A stretch of 64,000 bases of DNA from Alligator mississippiensis (Eukaryota; Chordata; Crocodylia; Alligatoridae), in contig NC_081827.1 of assembly GCF_030867095.1 (NCBI RefSeq), positions 209,803,310-209,867,309 of the forward strand. The letters are read 5' to 3'. The notes below the pieces were generated by a model, which was not told where the DNA came from, searched no databases, and worked only from the letters and a program-made list of their open reading frames with translations. Of the stretch, positions 38,635-51,689 are shown piece by piece; positions within the stretch are counted from its first letter, which is position 1, and every line of letters begins with the position of its first letter. The position numbers and the translations under genes are program-made.

Positions 38635-38704
38635 GTAATACAGCGACCTGTGGAATATGAGTGATGACAAACCCTTTTTATGCACAGCCCCTGGATGTGG
38701 CCAG
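38635..38704 (+). CDS. ATF2: ATF2 first coding exon (ATG at 38657)
   Basis: The acceptor CAACTTAG precedes it. The exon reads G TAA TAC AGC GAC CTG TGG AAT ATG. Mammals have CAA (Gln) where this has TAA, so the longer N-terminus cannot be made here. The 16 coded residues, MSDDKPFLCTAPGCGQ, contain zinc ligands C9 and C14. The donor CAG|GTAATG splits the finger. Confidence 0.93.
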
Positions 38705-41700
38705 GTAATGGGATGACAGGAATCTATTAATGTAGGCCAAAGAAAAGAAAAGTGGGAGTGTAGAAAGAGCAAAATGTATTTGGTTAGATTTTAAGAATAG
38801 AGATTTCTTAATGATAGTTTCTGGAACATGACTGTGTAATGTTGTTATGCTGTAAAGCAGGTGGTAGCAAGAAAGTTTGTTGGTTTAACCATGCTGTCCA
38901 CAGCAGGATAAATTTTCATAACCCCAGGTCATATATCTGTCAGAAAAAAAAAATACTTTTTTGTGTCAATTCTGTTGTAATTTTCTAAATGGAATCAAAT
39001 AATGCATTAACATGTACGATATTGTTCATCATTTTGTTAACCCTCTATAAGAATTAGATGCAAACTAAGTGTGATGCACGCTCTGGTATTCAGGAAGTCT
39101 CTGGACGTTAACTGATGGCAGGGAACGTGTGTAGCAATGCACAAGGGCATCACTATACAATGTTGAAAAGTTTCAGAAAACTTCTGAGTCTCTCCCCATG
39201 CGTATAATAAACTGGTATGTAGACTGATAATGACAGCTTTGTGATAAGTGAAGAAATTTAATGAGATATAATGAAAGCATCATCTAAAAATATAATACTT
39301 TATTCCTTTGCATGGCACACTTTTTAAAAGAAAATATTGATTGTGGAAAGTAAATTCAAGTTGAAAAAAAAGGTTAAAAGCTTTTATGCAAGCACAGAGT
39401 TTATAAGGTTGCAAATGTATTTATTTGGTTTTTTTCTAAAATTGAGAGAAAATTTGGGTGCATCTCAAATGCAAGGATGTCTGCATTTTCAAAGGAATAC
39501 TTTACATAGTGGAAAATTAATCCTTCATTAATTTTTTTTTTGTTTTCATGTACCACTTTTTAGCATATATTTTGTACATCGACATAAAAAAATAAATATG
39601 ACTAGAAAGGAAGGGGAAATGTTTCTGAATACTTTATTATCTGGTTATTTAAGATGATGTAGTTTTCATACTGTATAGTTGACTTGGTAACCACAAATAG
39701 GGAAGTTTTCTTTTATCTATTGTATTATCATTCTGCGTGTCATGGATTTATATATAATCATTTGGAAACTTGTAGGTTTGCTATTCATATAAAATAGGAC
39801 CATATTGGTCTGTTATGAGTTAATTTTCTTATGATATTAATTTACTTTTATTTATTTAGATTTATACATGTTCAAAAGTTATCTTAATTTTTGCATGCTA
39901 ACTTTCTTAAACTTACTATTCTGTTACCATAGCCATTTCCATTTAGTGTAGGAAAAAATGAGGTTTTTAATAATGTTTAATACACTCAGATGCATCAAAA
40001 TTGGCAGAAGAGGGATATTTTTCAAAATAATTTTACTTTTCGCTATTCCGTTATCAGTACCAGCTTGCTCAAGAATGTTCTGGTTACAGATCTTCCACAG
40101 AATAGTCATGGGGCCCAGGTGGCCACCAGTGGCTTCTGTTGTTGGGCAGAGAGAGGGGGGTGTGGCATGTGAGGAGAGAAGGGCTGATAAGGGCCAAAAA
40201 AAACAGGGCACTCCCAGATACCAGCTTAAACTGGAGTATAAGGAGAAGGGGTTCAGACTCCTCCAGAAGGACAGGGGTTACCCAGACCCTGTATAATACG
40301 TGTTGGGGGCAGGAAGAGAGACTCAAAGCCTACTGAAATGGTAGTCCCTCTCCCCCCAATCCTGGGTCACACATGGGATGTGAGACCTCTCAGATACTAG
40401 TTCACATTCTAGACTCTGAGAAAGAGGACTGTAAATGGGAAGTATGTTCCCCTTCTTCTGCCACTGATAGCGAACTCGGTCAAGAAAGGGATGAGGAATT
40501 TTGTGGGGTGCACATCTAGGGTGCAGACAGAAGTGCAGCTCCCAGCTGTAACTCAGAACTTTTCTGCAAAGCATTCTGAGTTACAATGTTACCCTGGACT
40601 AAACAGAAGTTCACTATTGGTTCCAGGTGGTAGGGGGATGGCCTGGGAGCCTGCAGCCGGGTTCCTATAGCAACAGCCTTAGCTCTCTGTTTTCAGAATG
40701 GGAGGGGGGAAAGGCAATGGAGGGAGCTCATTTTTGGGGCTCCCTAGCTGGTGCTGAAGGGTGGGGTGGGTGAATTGGAACCTCAGGGGTGCTCTAATAT
40801 ACCCACCCTTCTGGGGGGAGGGTCTGAAAAATCCCCAGACTGAACTCTGTTTCCCCACTCCCATTCTGAAAAACAGCACCAGGCTGGGAGGCAGTACAGA
40901 TGCACGTTACAGAACATGCTATATTTTGAAACATCTTTATCTGATCTCTCATGCAATGAGAGATCAGATTTTCACCCAGTCAACCATTTTTGAACCTGTC
41001 TTCACCCTTACACTAGTGTTTGGCCATGGCAATAAACTGCTTTCTGTGGCCAGATCAAGTGAAATTTGTCACTTCTGTCTACACCCCTAGATTTCCCTTA
41101 CACTAATAAGGTAGTTATCCAATAGTATGCTGATTCTCAGTACCTGTTCCAGAGCACAGTTCTAAGGGACAGAGACTTCTTACCTCAAAAAAAACCCTCT
41201 TGCCTATCAACCCTCACAACATTCTCCCTCACTGGTTTCACCCTCCCTGCTGTATTCCTCAAAACTACCTTGACATTTACACATCTTTTGATTACATTAT
41301 GAGAAATTCCTGTGGAGAAGGGCAGTGTTTCAGGACCACCTGGCCTGATAAGCCAGTGTCAGGGTGCAACCCAGAAATGACAGTAGAAAATTGTAAGCCC
41401 AGAGGATCAGGAACAGACAAGGTCAGGTGCCAGAAGCAGGGGTCCAGATTAGAGCTATAAGCCACAGGGTCAGGATCCAGAAGCAGGGCCTGGACTGAAA
41501 CCAGGAGTGCAGGGGGTGTGGAGCTAGGAAGTAGGAATTGGGAAACTAGAAGTCAGTAAGCAGGAATCAGGAAACTAAGATCCAGAAGCCCAGGTTAGAC
41601 AGAGAGCCATCTATCCTCTTAAATAGATTGAGCTTTGAAAATACTGCTGCTTCTCTGCAAGGAGCCCTACCTTCGCAGGTAGCTGGAGTTAGCTAGAGCT

Positions 41701-44700
41701 AGTTAGGCAGCTGGGCAGCTAGACCCACTAAGGTAATTGGGGTCAACTGCGAGCTAACTAGCCTGCCTGCTGCCCCAACTCCTGAGACCCAGTGACACAT
41801 TTTCCTTGAATTCTACTGTTTCATTGTTCAAGAAAAGGGATAAAAACTGAGTCTTGGTTCAGTTACCCTGCTGGTATTTTCTCTTTCTTCTTTCTAGCCA
41901 GGGCTAAGTTTCCTAGATAATATTTTAAGAGTAAAATCATAATTTGCATGTGGATTTAAAAGCACTTTAAAATATTCTTACTAATAAGGAAGCTTGCTGT
42001 CGCAGCCAAATTTCCAAAATTATCCCAGGCAGAATGCACAGAGAAATGAAAGATTGTAATGTACATCCACTGAAAGCTGCCCAAGGGTAGAGTTAAAAAT
42101 ACCAAATTACGTGGGTATAGTTCAAGAAAATGGACTGCCACATGTTTCATTCAACCCCACAGTTTCTGTGAGAAAAGCCTACCTGGAAATCTTTCTGACC
42201 AAAGACAGATACATATCCATGTAAAAAGTCAGCTGATAATTTGGTAATAATGGTGGTTTTACATGTGAAAATGACTTTCCATATCTTTATTTCATTTCAG
42301 TCGCATTCAGAATTTTAACTATATTTTAAAACTTTTTGCCACAGCGTTTTACCAACGAAGATCATTTGGCTGTCCATAAACATAAACATGAGATGACACT
42401 GAAATTTGGTCCAGCTCGTAATGACAGTGTCATTGTGGCTGGTTAGTATATATTTTTATTAATGGTTTATCCATCTTTCTCCTGGAATGTTCACAAATTT
42501 TGTTTATTTTCTGTACATACTTTAACTTCTATAAAGTGGTGAAAGCAAATACCATAGGATTACTGTATAGTACAGTCTGACAAGTGCTTATCCATTTTAT
42601 TTCCCTATAAATCACTTATTTTGACACATACATAGCTTAAATATGTGTTTAATTTTTACTAATGCAGTAGTTTATTAACTGTCTAAGCATACATACAAAA
42701 GCACTGTTGCTGTGCTTAACCAATTCTGAAATTTAGGTTCTGGACACACAATAAGTTATCAGTGTGGAATAAGAGCTGATGCCCTAGGCTGACATAGCTC
42801 CCTCATATCCAACTTGAAATTATCCTGGGTAAAAAGTTAAATAAAACTGCACTGAGATACATATATCCCAAAATAGCCATTTCTCAAGCCAAACAGGCTT
42901 TCACTTGTTTCCCTGTCACCTGTTGGTAAGGTAACAGGTAGCAGGGAATCAGAAGGTTCGAAGGGACCTCAAGGGCCATTTGTCCCCACCCCCAGTAGCA
43001 GGTATTTCATGCTAATACCCCTAAGATGACTGGTATCTATCCTCCTTAAAGCCAATGTACAAAACCAGAGTAAACATTTTGCGTGTTGAACTATTTTCTA
43101 TGGTCTTGGTTGCTTGGTTTAAATGATGATTTTTTTTTTTTTTTTTTTTGCTAAAACATCTTTTACATATTTCAGTTGCCTCAGGGAAATTAATCAATAG
43201 TTTAATGTAAATAGATTTTTAGAAAGGAGGTAAATGTAGCTTAGTTTTTGTTTAAATCTAAACTACTTCCTTACTATATGTGTCTTCAGACTTTCATGTC
43301 TGAACTCTTAGCATTTTCTTTGTCACAGTCATATTTTCTTGTTTTTCTCAAAATAAATTAGCCTTCCAAACTTCACAGGACAGGGGTATGTCTGTGACTT
43401 GTAAACACCCAAACAATTACTAATAGATCATTTAAAATATTTAAGTTCTTTAGGGATAGTGTACATATAACTACTCCAGGAATATAATCAGAAGCTTTTC
43501 CAGCAGTGGAAAAGATGTACTTAATTACACAAAGATTCCAGTCCTTCTGTTCAACTTTCCTTGTTTGTAAGTTACTATTTTATTAGGAGAGACACAAACT
43601 GTATTCATGGTAGACATTTAAAAATATAAATGCTGTAGAGGTGCACCGATATATTGATCCATATCATATCGGCACTGATAAAAGGAAAATTGACATTATC
43701 AGCAATCAGCTTTTTTTGGCTGGTGTTGCTAATATTGTCACAGATAAATGCCACATGCACGTGCGCAGCTGCAGCATGCATGCAGCCAGGAATGCAGCCT
43801 GGCAGCTTGGGGAGCAGTGTCTGGCTGGTAAGTCTGTGGGAGGGGGGAGGAGTGTGCAGGAGGGAAGGGGTGTGGGGGGGGGTGGACTGAGGAAGGGAAT
43901 GGAGCAGGCGTGGCTCCTGTTGCTGTGCGCATCCCCAGAGGAGGCATGGGGGTCCCTAGAGGAGGCATGGGGGTCATGTGCCTCCTGGATTTGTGCATGG
44001 GGAGAGAACAGGCTGCCTACTGTGGGCTCGGGGCCTGGAGCTGTGTTGGATTCTTCCTGACGGATCTGCCGGCCAGTAAGTTTGTGGTGGGGATGGAAGG
44101 AGCATTGGGTGGGGGCAGATCAGATTTCACTCTTTTGATCTGCGGATTTCACTCTCTTGCTCTGCCCCCCCATGTCCCTCCCCTCTCCCCCTCCCCTTCC
44201 TTTCCACAGACTTACTGCCTGGATGCTGTTTTCCAAGCTGCCAGGCTGCATATCAGCTATTGTATTGGTATTGGCCGATATGGCTGGTTAATAATTGGCC
44301 ATCAGTATTGGCCAATAAAATCTTTATCGGTACACCCCTATAATGCTGTTTGCAGTGGTACAATTAAAAATAATGAGCACCTGTCACATAAGTAATTGAA
44401 AGTCAAGTAATGGAAGAGTTCTTCATCTCCCTTCCTTACCCTAATCCAGTACTTATGTGATATTCACACACTGTCAGATAACTGTCACTGAAATCTTTTA
44501 TAACATTACTTTCTTATACTGATATTATATAAAAACTAATAATGTACAAGTGCTAAGTGAACTAAATGAAGTATGCACGTTAACCAAAATATAAAATGAG
44601 TATGGAATGTTTTCACAGACTAGGTGCCAGGATATCAATAAGTCTTCTGTGAGTTTAATTTCACACCCTTTAAATCAGTAAGGTTTGGCATACTATCTTC

Positions 44701-47700
44701 ACCATACTTTCTATGATTATTATAACTTTAGTACAAATAACACGTCTCTTAATAACAAGGGGAGTAGCCGCTATGCCCCCTGACAGACATTATATTTATG
44801 GTGCATTCGCATGTTAATTGGACCATAAATATCAGCATACCGCATGCGTAAGTTATTTAATGTGGAACATCTTTGGTTGGTTTGTATCACGCTTTAATTT
44901 GAACGTATGGCATGATCCTATAAGGGCAAGATTCTGAGATTGGGAAGGTGCTTCTTGTGCCTATATGTAGCCCAGCTGCATGTACGCCTGTGGCCATCCC
45001 CCGCTGCCTCCCATGGCTAGACTAAATGGTATGTCTTTCAAGATGCAGGATGTGGCTGTGTCCCAGAACAGAGACCTGCCCCCAGCCTGGTTTACCTGCC
45101 CCAAGACGCAGCCACCCCCTGCTGCTTGAAAGGCAGTTGGTGCACTCTGCATACCCTGACATTTCAAGCTATGTGGCTTTAAATGCATCATGCAGCTTTA
45201 AATCTCTTGGTGTGCCTTTCAGGGGACAGAGGGTGATTGTGTCCCAGACCTGCTGCCCTCTGTGTGGTCCCACTGATCACCTGATTAGGGGGGAGGTTTG
45301 TCAGGTGCCAACTCTTGGTCTGGAACATGGCCACCCCATGTCCCTTGAAAGGAGTGCCATACAGCCTGACATCCCCAGGTTCCCTAGTGCCAGCTGCTCA
45401 TTAAGTCTTTAAAGGTCCAGGTGCAAGGGGAGCCCTGGACTGGGAGACTAGTTCTCTGATCCAGGGCTCTCTTACTCTGCAGATGTATCTTCCTAAAAAG
45501 CATATGTCCTGCCATGTAGATCTGGCATGGCAGGATGCAAAAACAGACTGTAACCCTGTAAACACCATCTTTCCTTGTTTTTAATGGTGGGTATTCATAC
45601 AAGAGGACCTCTCAACACTTTGAAAATAGGGCCCCCTTTTTCTTAATCTGATCTGATCAGGAATTTGAGAAAAAATCTTTGTAGTCAACAGGTAGAGATA
45701 GCTAGAACTTAGACTTTTGATGATAGCCCCCTTCTATGTATACTATAAAGCAGTGGACCCACGGGGGTCCACAGACTATGTCCAAGGGGTCCACAAAAGA
45801 TGACTGTGATCAATCAACAGTATGTGAATACCCACACTTACAATTCAAAGGGGTCTGCACCTCCATTCAAAATTTTTTAGGGGTCCACAAATAAAAAAAG
45901 GTTGAAAACCACTGCTATAAGGGGCTAACCAGTTCACAAACCTCAGTTGTTTGTCTCCAGCAGGTGGAGCATCAGTACCCCTTCTGACTGAGCTGAACAA
46001 AAGAGAGAAAGGAGTATGCCTCGGAGGCGTGGGAGACTTTTTAACCACATGTCATATCTCCCTTTACAACCTTGTCCCTGGGTTTTGGAATGAAAAAGTC
46101 TTCCCAATTACCAAAACTGCAAGTGAATGCCACCTTCCAAATATTACCATTATTAATGTAAATACCATTTTTAATATGATTTTTTTATATATGCAACCTC
46201 TTGTGCCTCCAAACTAGCCTGGTACTTATTAAAGTCTATTTGAAAGGGGGATGAGAGGAATTAGAAGGTAACTCTTCTCTAAGCCCCCTCTTCCCACACC
46301 AGTAATTTATAGTCCAGTGCTAACCCAGACATAGGATTGTTGAGTTTTATATCTATTAATAACACCCAGGCTGAGTAAATGGTTTCTCTGTCAAGGTGAG
46401 AATTAGCATTCTTCTGTTTTGAAAAGTTTGCTCATAACATGTTTTATTAAAAATAACACACACCAGAAGGGTAAGAAAATTTACCCATGTGTCTGGTAAG
46501 TATCTTGTTTTAGTCATTTTAGTACTTTCGGCTCTAACTACTCTCTCAAATGTGTAAAAGCTAATATCTTATGAAACATGGAGTAACTGTCTACTAAGTT
46601 ATTTTTAAGTAGTAAGTAGTTTTTAGGAAAAAATGAATGAAGAAATATCCTAAGCTACCAAAAATACTATTTTTTTTCTACTTAGGAAAAAAAAAATCCA
46701 AATCTAAAATGATTGGAGTTTAGTTGTCAGAAAGAGTTATATGTCTATTTTTATTACAAGTAATTTAAATTAAATGGGTTGTTAACCTTAGTGATTGTGA
46801 GTTCAGGTAGAATGACATAGCAGGAAGCTTCTATAACACAAGTAAAAGCTGAATCTTAAATGTATTTTAAAATGAAGTTAGGTTAAGGCTTTTATTTGCA
46901 TTTTTAGGTTTTTAATTGAATTTCCCCCTAAAGTATGCCCCAGTACTTTTAGTATTTTTGGATAAATAACCAAAGTAAAAATTAAATGACTAGTTGGCTT
47001 ATTGTATTGACAGTATTTTAATATTTTTATTCTGAAAATGCCTATGCTAATTTGACTGTCATTTTGAAAAAAAATTGCATATTTTTCTTTTTCATTTCAG
47101 ATCAGACACCAACACCAACTCGATTCTTGAAGAACTGTGAAGAAGTGGGTTTATTCAATGAGCTAGCAAGTCCTTTTGAAAATGAATTCAAAAAGGCTTC
47201 AGAAGATGACATTAAAAAAGTATGTTGGCCATATGGAAAAGTTACTGCAAACAGTTTTTTCCAGGGACCTGAGAGTTTCCATTCTTTTCATAATGTAGAT
47301 GAGCTACTTTATATGGGAAATTATGGTCCAAAAATAAATGTTTTTTATTTTATCTTCGTTCCTGAAATGAACCTGTTCATTAACATCTCAATGCCTGTAT
47401 GTTATGTAGAAAAAACACAAGCTTAGAAACCAATCCTCCAACCAGTCCTGCTTTAACTTCATAAACTGTGGATTGTGCCACTGACAAATTTTTTAAGGAC
47501 CTGGTCCTTAGCCATTGAAATCAATATAGGCACTCTGTTTACTCCAAGAGTCTTTGAGAATTCTGTAAACAAGATCCTAAAAAGATCCTGGGTTTTTTAG
47601 GAAAAAGCACAATACGAGTGAGTGAGGTAGGAATAACACATAAATATTGTTTTGCACATACATAGTAATTAGACAGCACTTTAAAACTATACACATTATT

Positions 47701-50700
47701 TCAACAAATATTTCGATTAGGGGTGCACAGATAGATTTTCTTGACCGATACTGACAGCCAATTATTAAGCAGCCATATTGGCCAAGACTGATCCAATAGC
47801 CGATTTACAGGAATACAGCCCAGCAGCTTGGAGAGCAGCCTCCTGCCAGTAAGTCTGTGGTGAGGAGGGCAGATCAAGGCTCTCATGTGAGGGAGGGAGT
47901 GAGGTGTGTGTAGGTGCTGCCCTGCTTGGGCAGTGAATGTGACCCCAGGGCTGGGAGTGGGATGGAGCTGCAGGCGACTCATTCAGAGAGGGGAGGGGGT
48001 CGACTCCCCACGGCTGCGTGCACCCTCCCCCCCCAGATTTGTGCCCAGGGCAAGGGTGGGCTGTATACTGTGGTTTGGGGGCCAGGGGCTGTGCCAGCTA
48101 TTCCCTGGCAAGGGAGCTGGGCCGGGACTGCTTTCAGAATGGGCAGGGGCAGGGCAGGTGGCGGTGGAAGTGCTGGGAGCAGTGGCTGCAGGGTATTATG
48201 GGGAATTTGGGGGTGACTATAGCTCCCCAAGCCCTCCCCAGCATCTCCCCTGCTCAAGGCACCAGGGCTTCCAAGGGAAAGGCAGCAAAGCTGAATGCCC
48301 CAAGCGGGGGCATTTGTCGGTGACATTATTGGCCAAAAAAAGCTGATTGCCACTAATGTTAATTTTCCTGTTATTGGGCTGATCCAATATGCAACTGATA
48401 GATCAGTGCACCTCTAATTGCAATTTAGTAATTTAAATCAGAGGTGCTCAATCTCTTGGCCTCACAGGCTGGATAAGTGGTGTATGGCCAGATTGGGCCT
48501 TGTGCTGCCCTGCTTGGCCCTATGCTCAGCTTCCTTACCGTTTGCTCAGTCCTGTGCTGCTTTGCTTTGCTCCATGCCTCCCTGCACTGCCCTGCTCAGC
48601 TCCATGCCACCTCACTACCTAGTACCACACAGCTCAGCTCCATGCCGCTGCCCTGCGCTGCCCCACTCAGCCCTGGCCCAGTCAGTCCCATGTACTCAGT
48701 CTAGCACACAGGGCCATGCCATGCAGCCCACAGGGCTTTCAGTGGGTCCAGAAATTTTGACAGCAGGGGAGTAGCAATTAGGTTCTACCAGTCTGCTGCT
48801 ACCAAATTTTGAGACCCATGACAAATCCCATGGACTGGATGATGTGGCTCCATGGGCTGTGGGGTTAAGCACTCTTGTTTAAATGATGGTAAAAATCAAA
48901 TACAGAATTTAAAGAAATGAAACACTATACAGGTGCGCCAATACGTTGGTCCGATCGGCACCAATACAAAGAAAATTGTATCAGAAATTGGCCTGATGTG
49001 GCCAATAAATGCCTGTGCATGCACGCAGCCACAGCACAGCACGCAGACAGCAAGGAGTACAGTGTGGCAACTTGGAGAGCTGCATGCAGCTAGGAAGTCT
49101 GTTGTGGAAGGGGAGGGAGGGAGGAAGGAAGGGGGGAGTAGATCAAGGCCCTCGTGTTGTGGGAGGGAGTGAGGCTGGGGCTGGGGCAGGTGCTGCCCAG
49201 CCAAGGCAGGGCAGGGCACAAGACGGAGCTGTGGCTCTTCTGGTGGGCATGGGGAGGGGGTGGGGTGCAGCTCCTGCTGCTGTGCGCACCCCAGGAGGGC
49301 ACAGGGGGCCTGTGCCTCCAGATCTACATGGGGCATGGCCGGGCTGCAGCTGCAGATTGGGGCCGGGGCTGCGCCAGGGTCTTCCTGGTGCATGGCGGGG
49401 GGGCAGTGCTGCGCTCGGGGTGGGTGGTGGCAGCACTGAGGGGGGGGGACATGAGAGGGGGACTGCGGCAAATTTCAGGGTGGCTGCAGTTCCCCCCGTC
49501 CCATCCCCCCTTGCCGGTGCCACCACCACTTGCCCCAAGCACAGCTTGGCCCAGCCCCTGCCAGGAATAGTCCAGCACTGACCCGGCCCCAGCTTGCAGC
49601 TGCAGCCCGCCCTACCTCCCCACCCCATGCAGATGCAAATGCCCCCCACCCCCATACCCTACAGGGTTGCATACAGTGGTGGGAGCCACCACCCCCTGAC
49701 ACCCCACAGATGAGTCATTTGCAGTTCCATCCTGCGCCCTGCCCCCACCCCAATCCCTCCCACCACAGGGGCGTTCATCTGCCCCCCCATGCCCCATCCC
49801 TCCCCTTCCACCACAACAGACTTACCAGCTGGATGCAGCTCTTCAAGCTGCAGGACTGCATATTGGAAATCGGATCTGTGTCAACTGATATGCCTCCTTA
49901 AAACTCGGCTATCAGTATCAGCCCCCAAAATCTCTATCAGTGAACCCCTAACACACTAAAAGAAAGCAACCAAATAATTTAAATAGTTCAGTTTGAAATT
50001 AAATGAGTTATAATTATATTCGCTTTGTCAGATGAAGTGAAATTTAAGTCATTTGGTCTAAAGACAATGTTGGTCTTCAGAACCAATACTAGAAAGCTTG
50101 TTCATTTGCAGATTGAATTTTTAGGAAAGGTATGTTTGAATCTGTTAACTTGTTTCACTCTGTTTTCCTAATTATCTTTGCTTAAATTCGTTGTCTTTAC
50201 ATTTATTTTATTCCTTCTCGAGGGTTTGCAGGATCAGACCTTTAGCCTTCTCTTCGGCTAGAAAGATAGAAGTAGGCACCGAAGACCTATTAAAATTTTA
50301 CCTATGCTTAACAAACAATTATCCCCCTCACCCTTTCTCTGTGCCCACTGTACTTCCAAATCACTTGCTTTTATTCACTCACTTCCACTATCCTACACTG
50401 ATATGTGTAGCAATATCAATCCTGGAAATGTGTACAGCATGAGAACTCTTCTTGTGCTATTTCTGGAGACTACAGATATTAAAGAATTTTAGAAATTCTT
50501 TAACAGGTTTTTTTCGAAACTGCTCATTTCCCTCTGATATCTGTATTTTAGAGAGGAATATGGTACTCCAGGGCAGGGGCACAGAGGGCCTGGCAATGTG
50601 TTCACATCCTGTTTAGACTGTGATGCACATGAGTTCTTGGCACAGAGTCTGGCCTGGTCCCGTTTTTTTTTGGTTCCAGAGCCCAAGGCCTGAATGCCAC

Positions 50701-51638
50701 CATTGCTCATCCCCTCCTGTTGTCCCCTCCTTTCCTCTGCTGCTGAGTTCAGTGGAGAGGTGGAGAAAAGGGGGAGAGTGACCAGAAAAGTTTTGTTTAC
50801 CTCTCCTCTTGTCTAGAGTAGAGCCCTTACTCAGGTGCTTATTTGATTTTTATGTGTTTGTTTGTGAATAATGAACAGGTTTATTTTCATGTTTACTCTT
50901 TTAGATGCCACTAGATCTCTCCCCTCTTGCAACACCAATCATAAGAAATAAAATTGAAGAGCCTTCAGTTGTGGAGACAACTCATCAGGACAGTCCTTTA
51001 CCTCATCCAGAATCCACTACCAGTGATGAAAAGGTCAGGAACCTATTTTTCAAGATTCAGAACTACTACTGATAAAGGACATTGAATGATGCATTGCGTT
51101 TTTAAAACATTTATCAGGACTACTTTGATGATCCAGCTATATACTGAATACTAATATTAGTCATATGACTCATTCAGGTAATCAGTTCTTAGTGAATTCT
51201 AAGTTAAGTTCTTAGGAAAGGAAAGGATTTTTGCTTTGTCGGCTTCTCTGAAGATTGGTTAATATTTTGAATTCAGGAAGCCTTGATTAAAGATACAGAA
51301 CCCTCAACCCTACAGTTAAGCTTTGCTCATAAGAATTCTCTCTTGATTATCTCTTACACCTCCCACTGGTCATCCAAAAAACAAAAAGAGAGACTAGACT
51401 TAACACTCCTGATATTACTACATTTAAGAACAAAACTTTTAAAAAGCCCTATTTACATATTATTAACTAGCAAAAAGTAGAAAGAAATTTCAGTTTCTGA
51501 AAAACCTTTAGAGGTCACCGTCAGCATAATTAAAGTTTCTTTATGTCTGAGGAGCCTGATTTTCTCTGTTAAAAATTCAAAATTATTTGATTTAAAACCC
51601 CCCAAATTTGCGTTTTTCCATTATTAAAATAAAATGCC

Positions 51639-51689
<51 letters not shown>

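Noticed and set aside
43120-43150. Long poly-T run, considered as a retrogene or SINE tail
   Set aside because: No processed-gene or SINE body lies next to it on either strand.
47220-47426. Open extension of the ATF2 exon beyond 47219
   Set aside because: A consensus donor (GTATGT) follows DDIKK exactly where known ATF2 exons end, and the extension has no similarity to ATF2.
48896-49655. Frames of 138-191 codons on both strands
   Set aside because: They follow from the GC-rich core of hAT copy C, have no domain, and are not shared with copies A and B.
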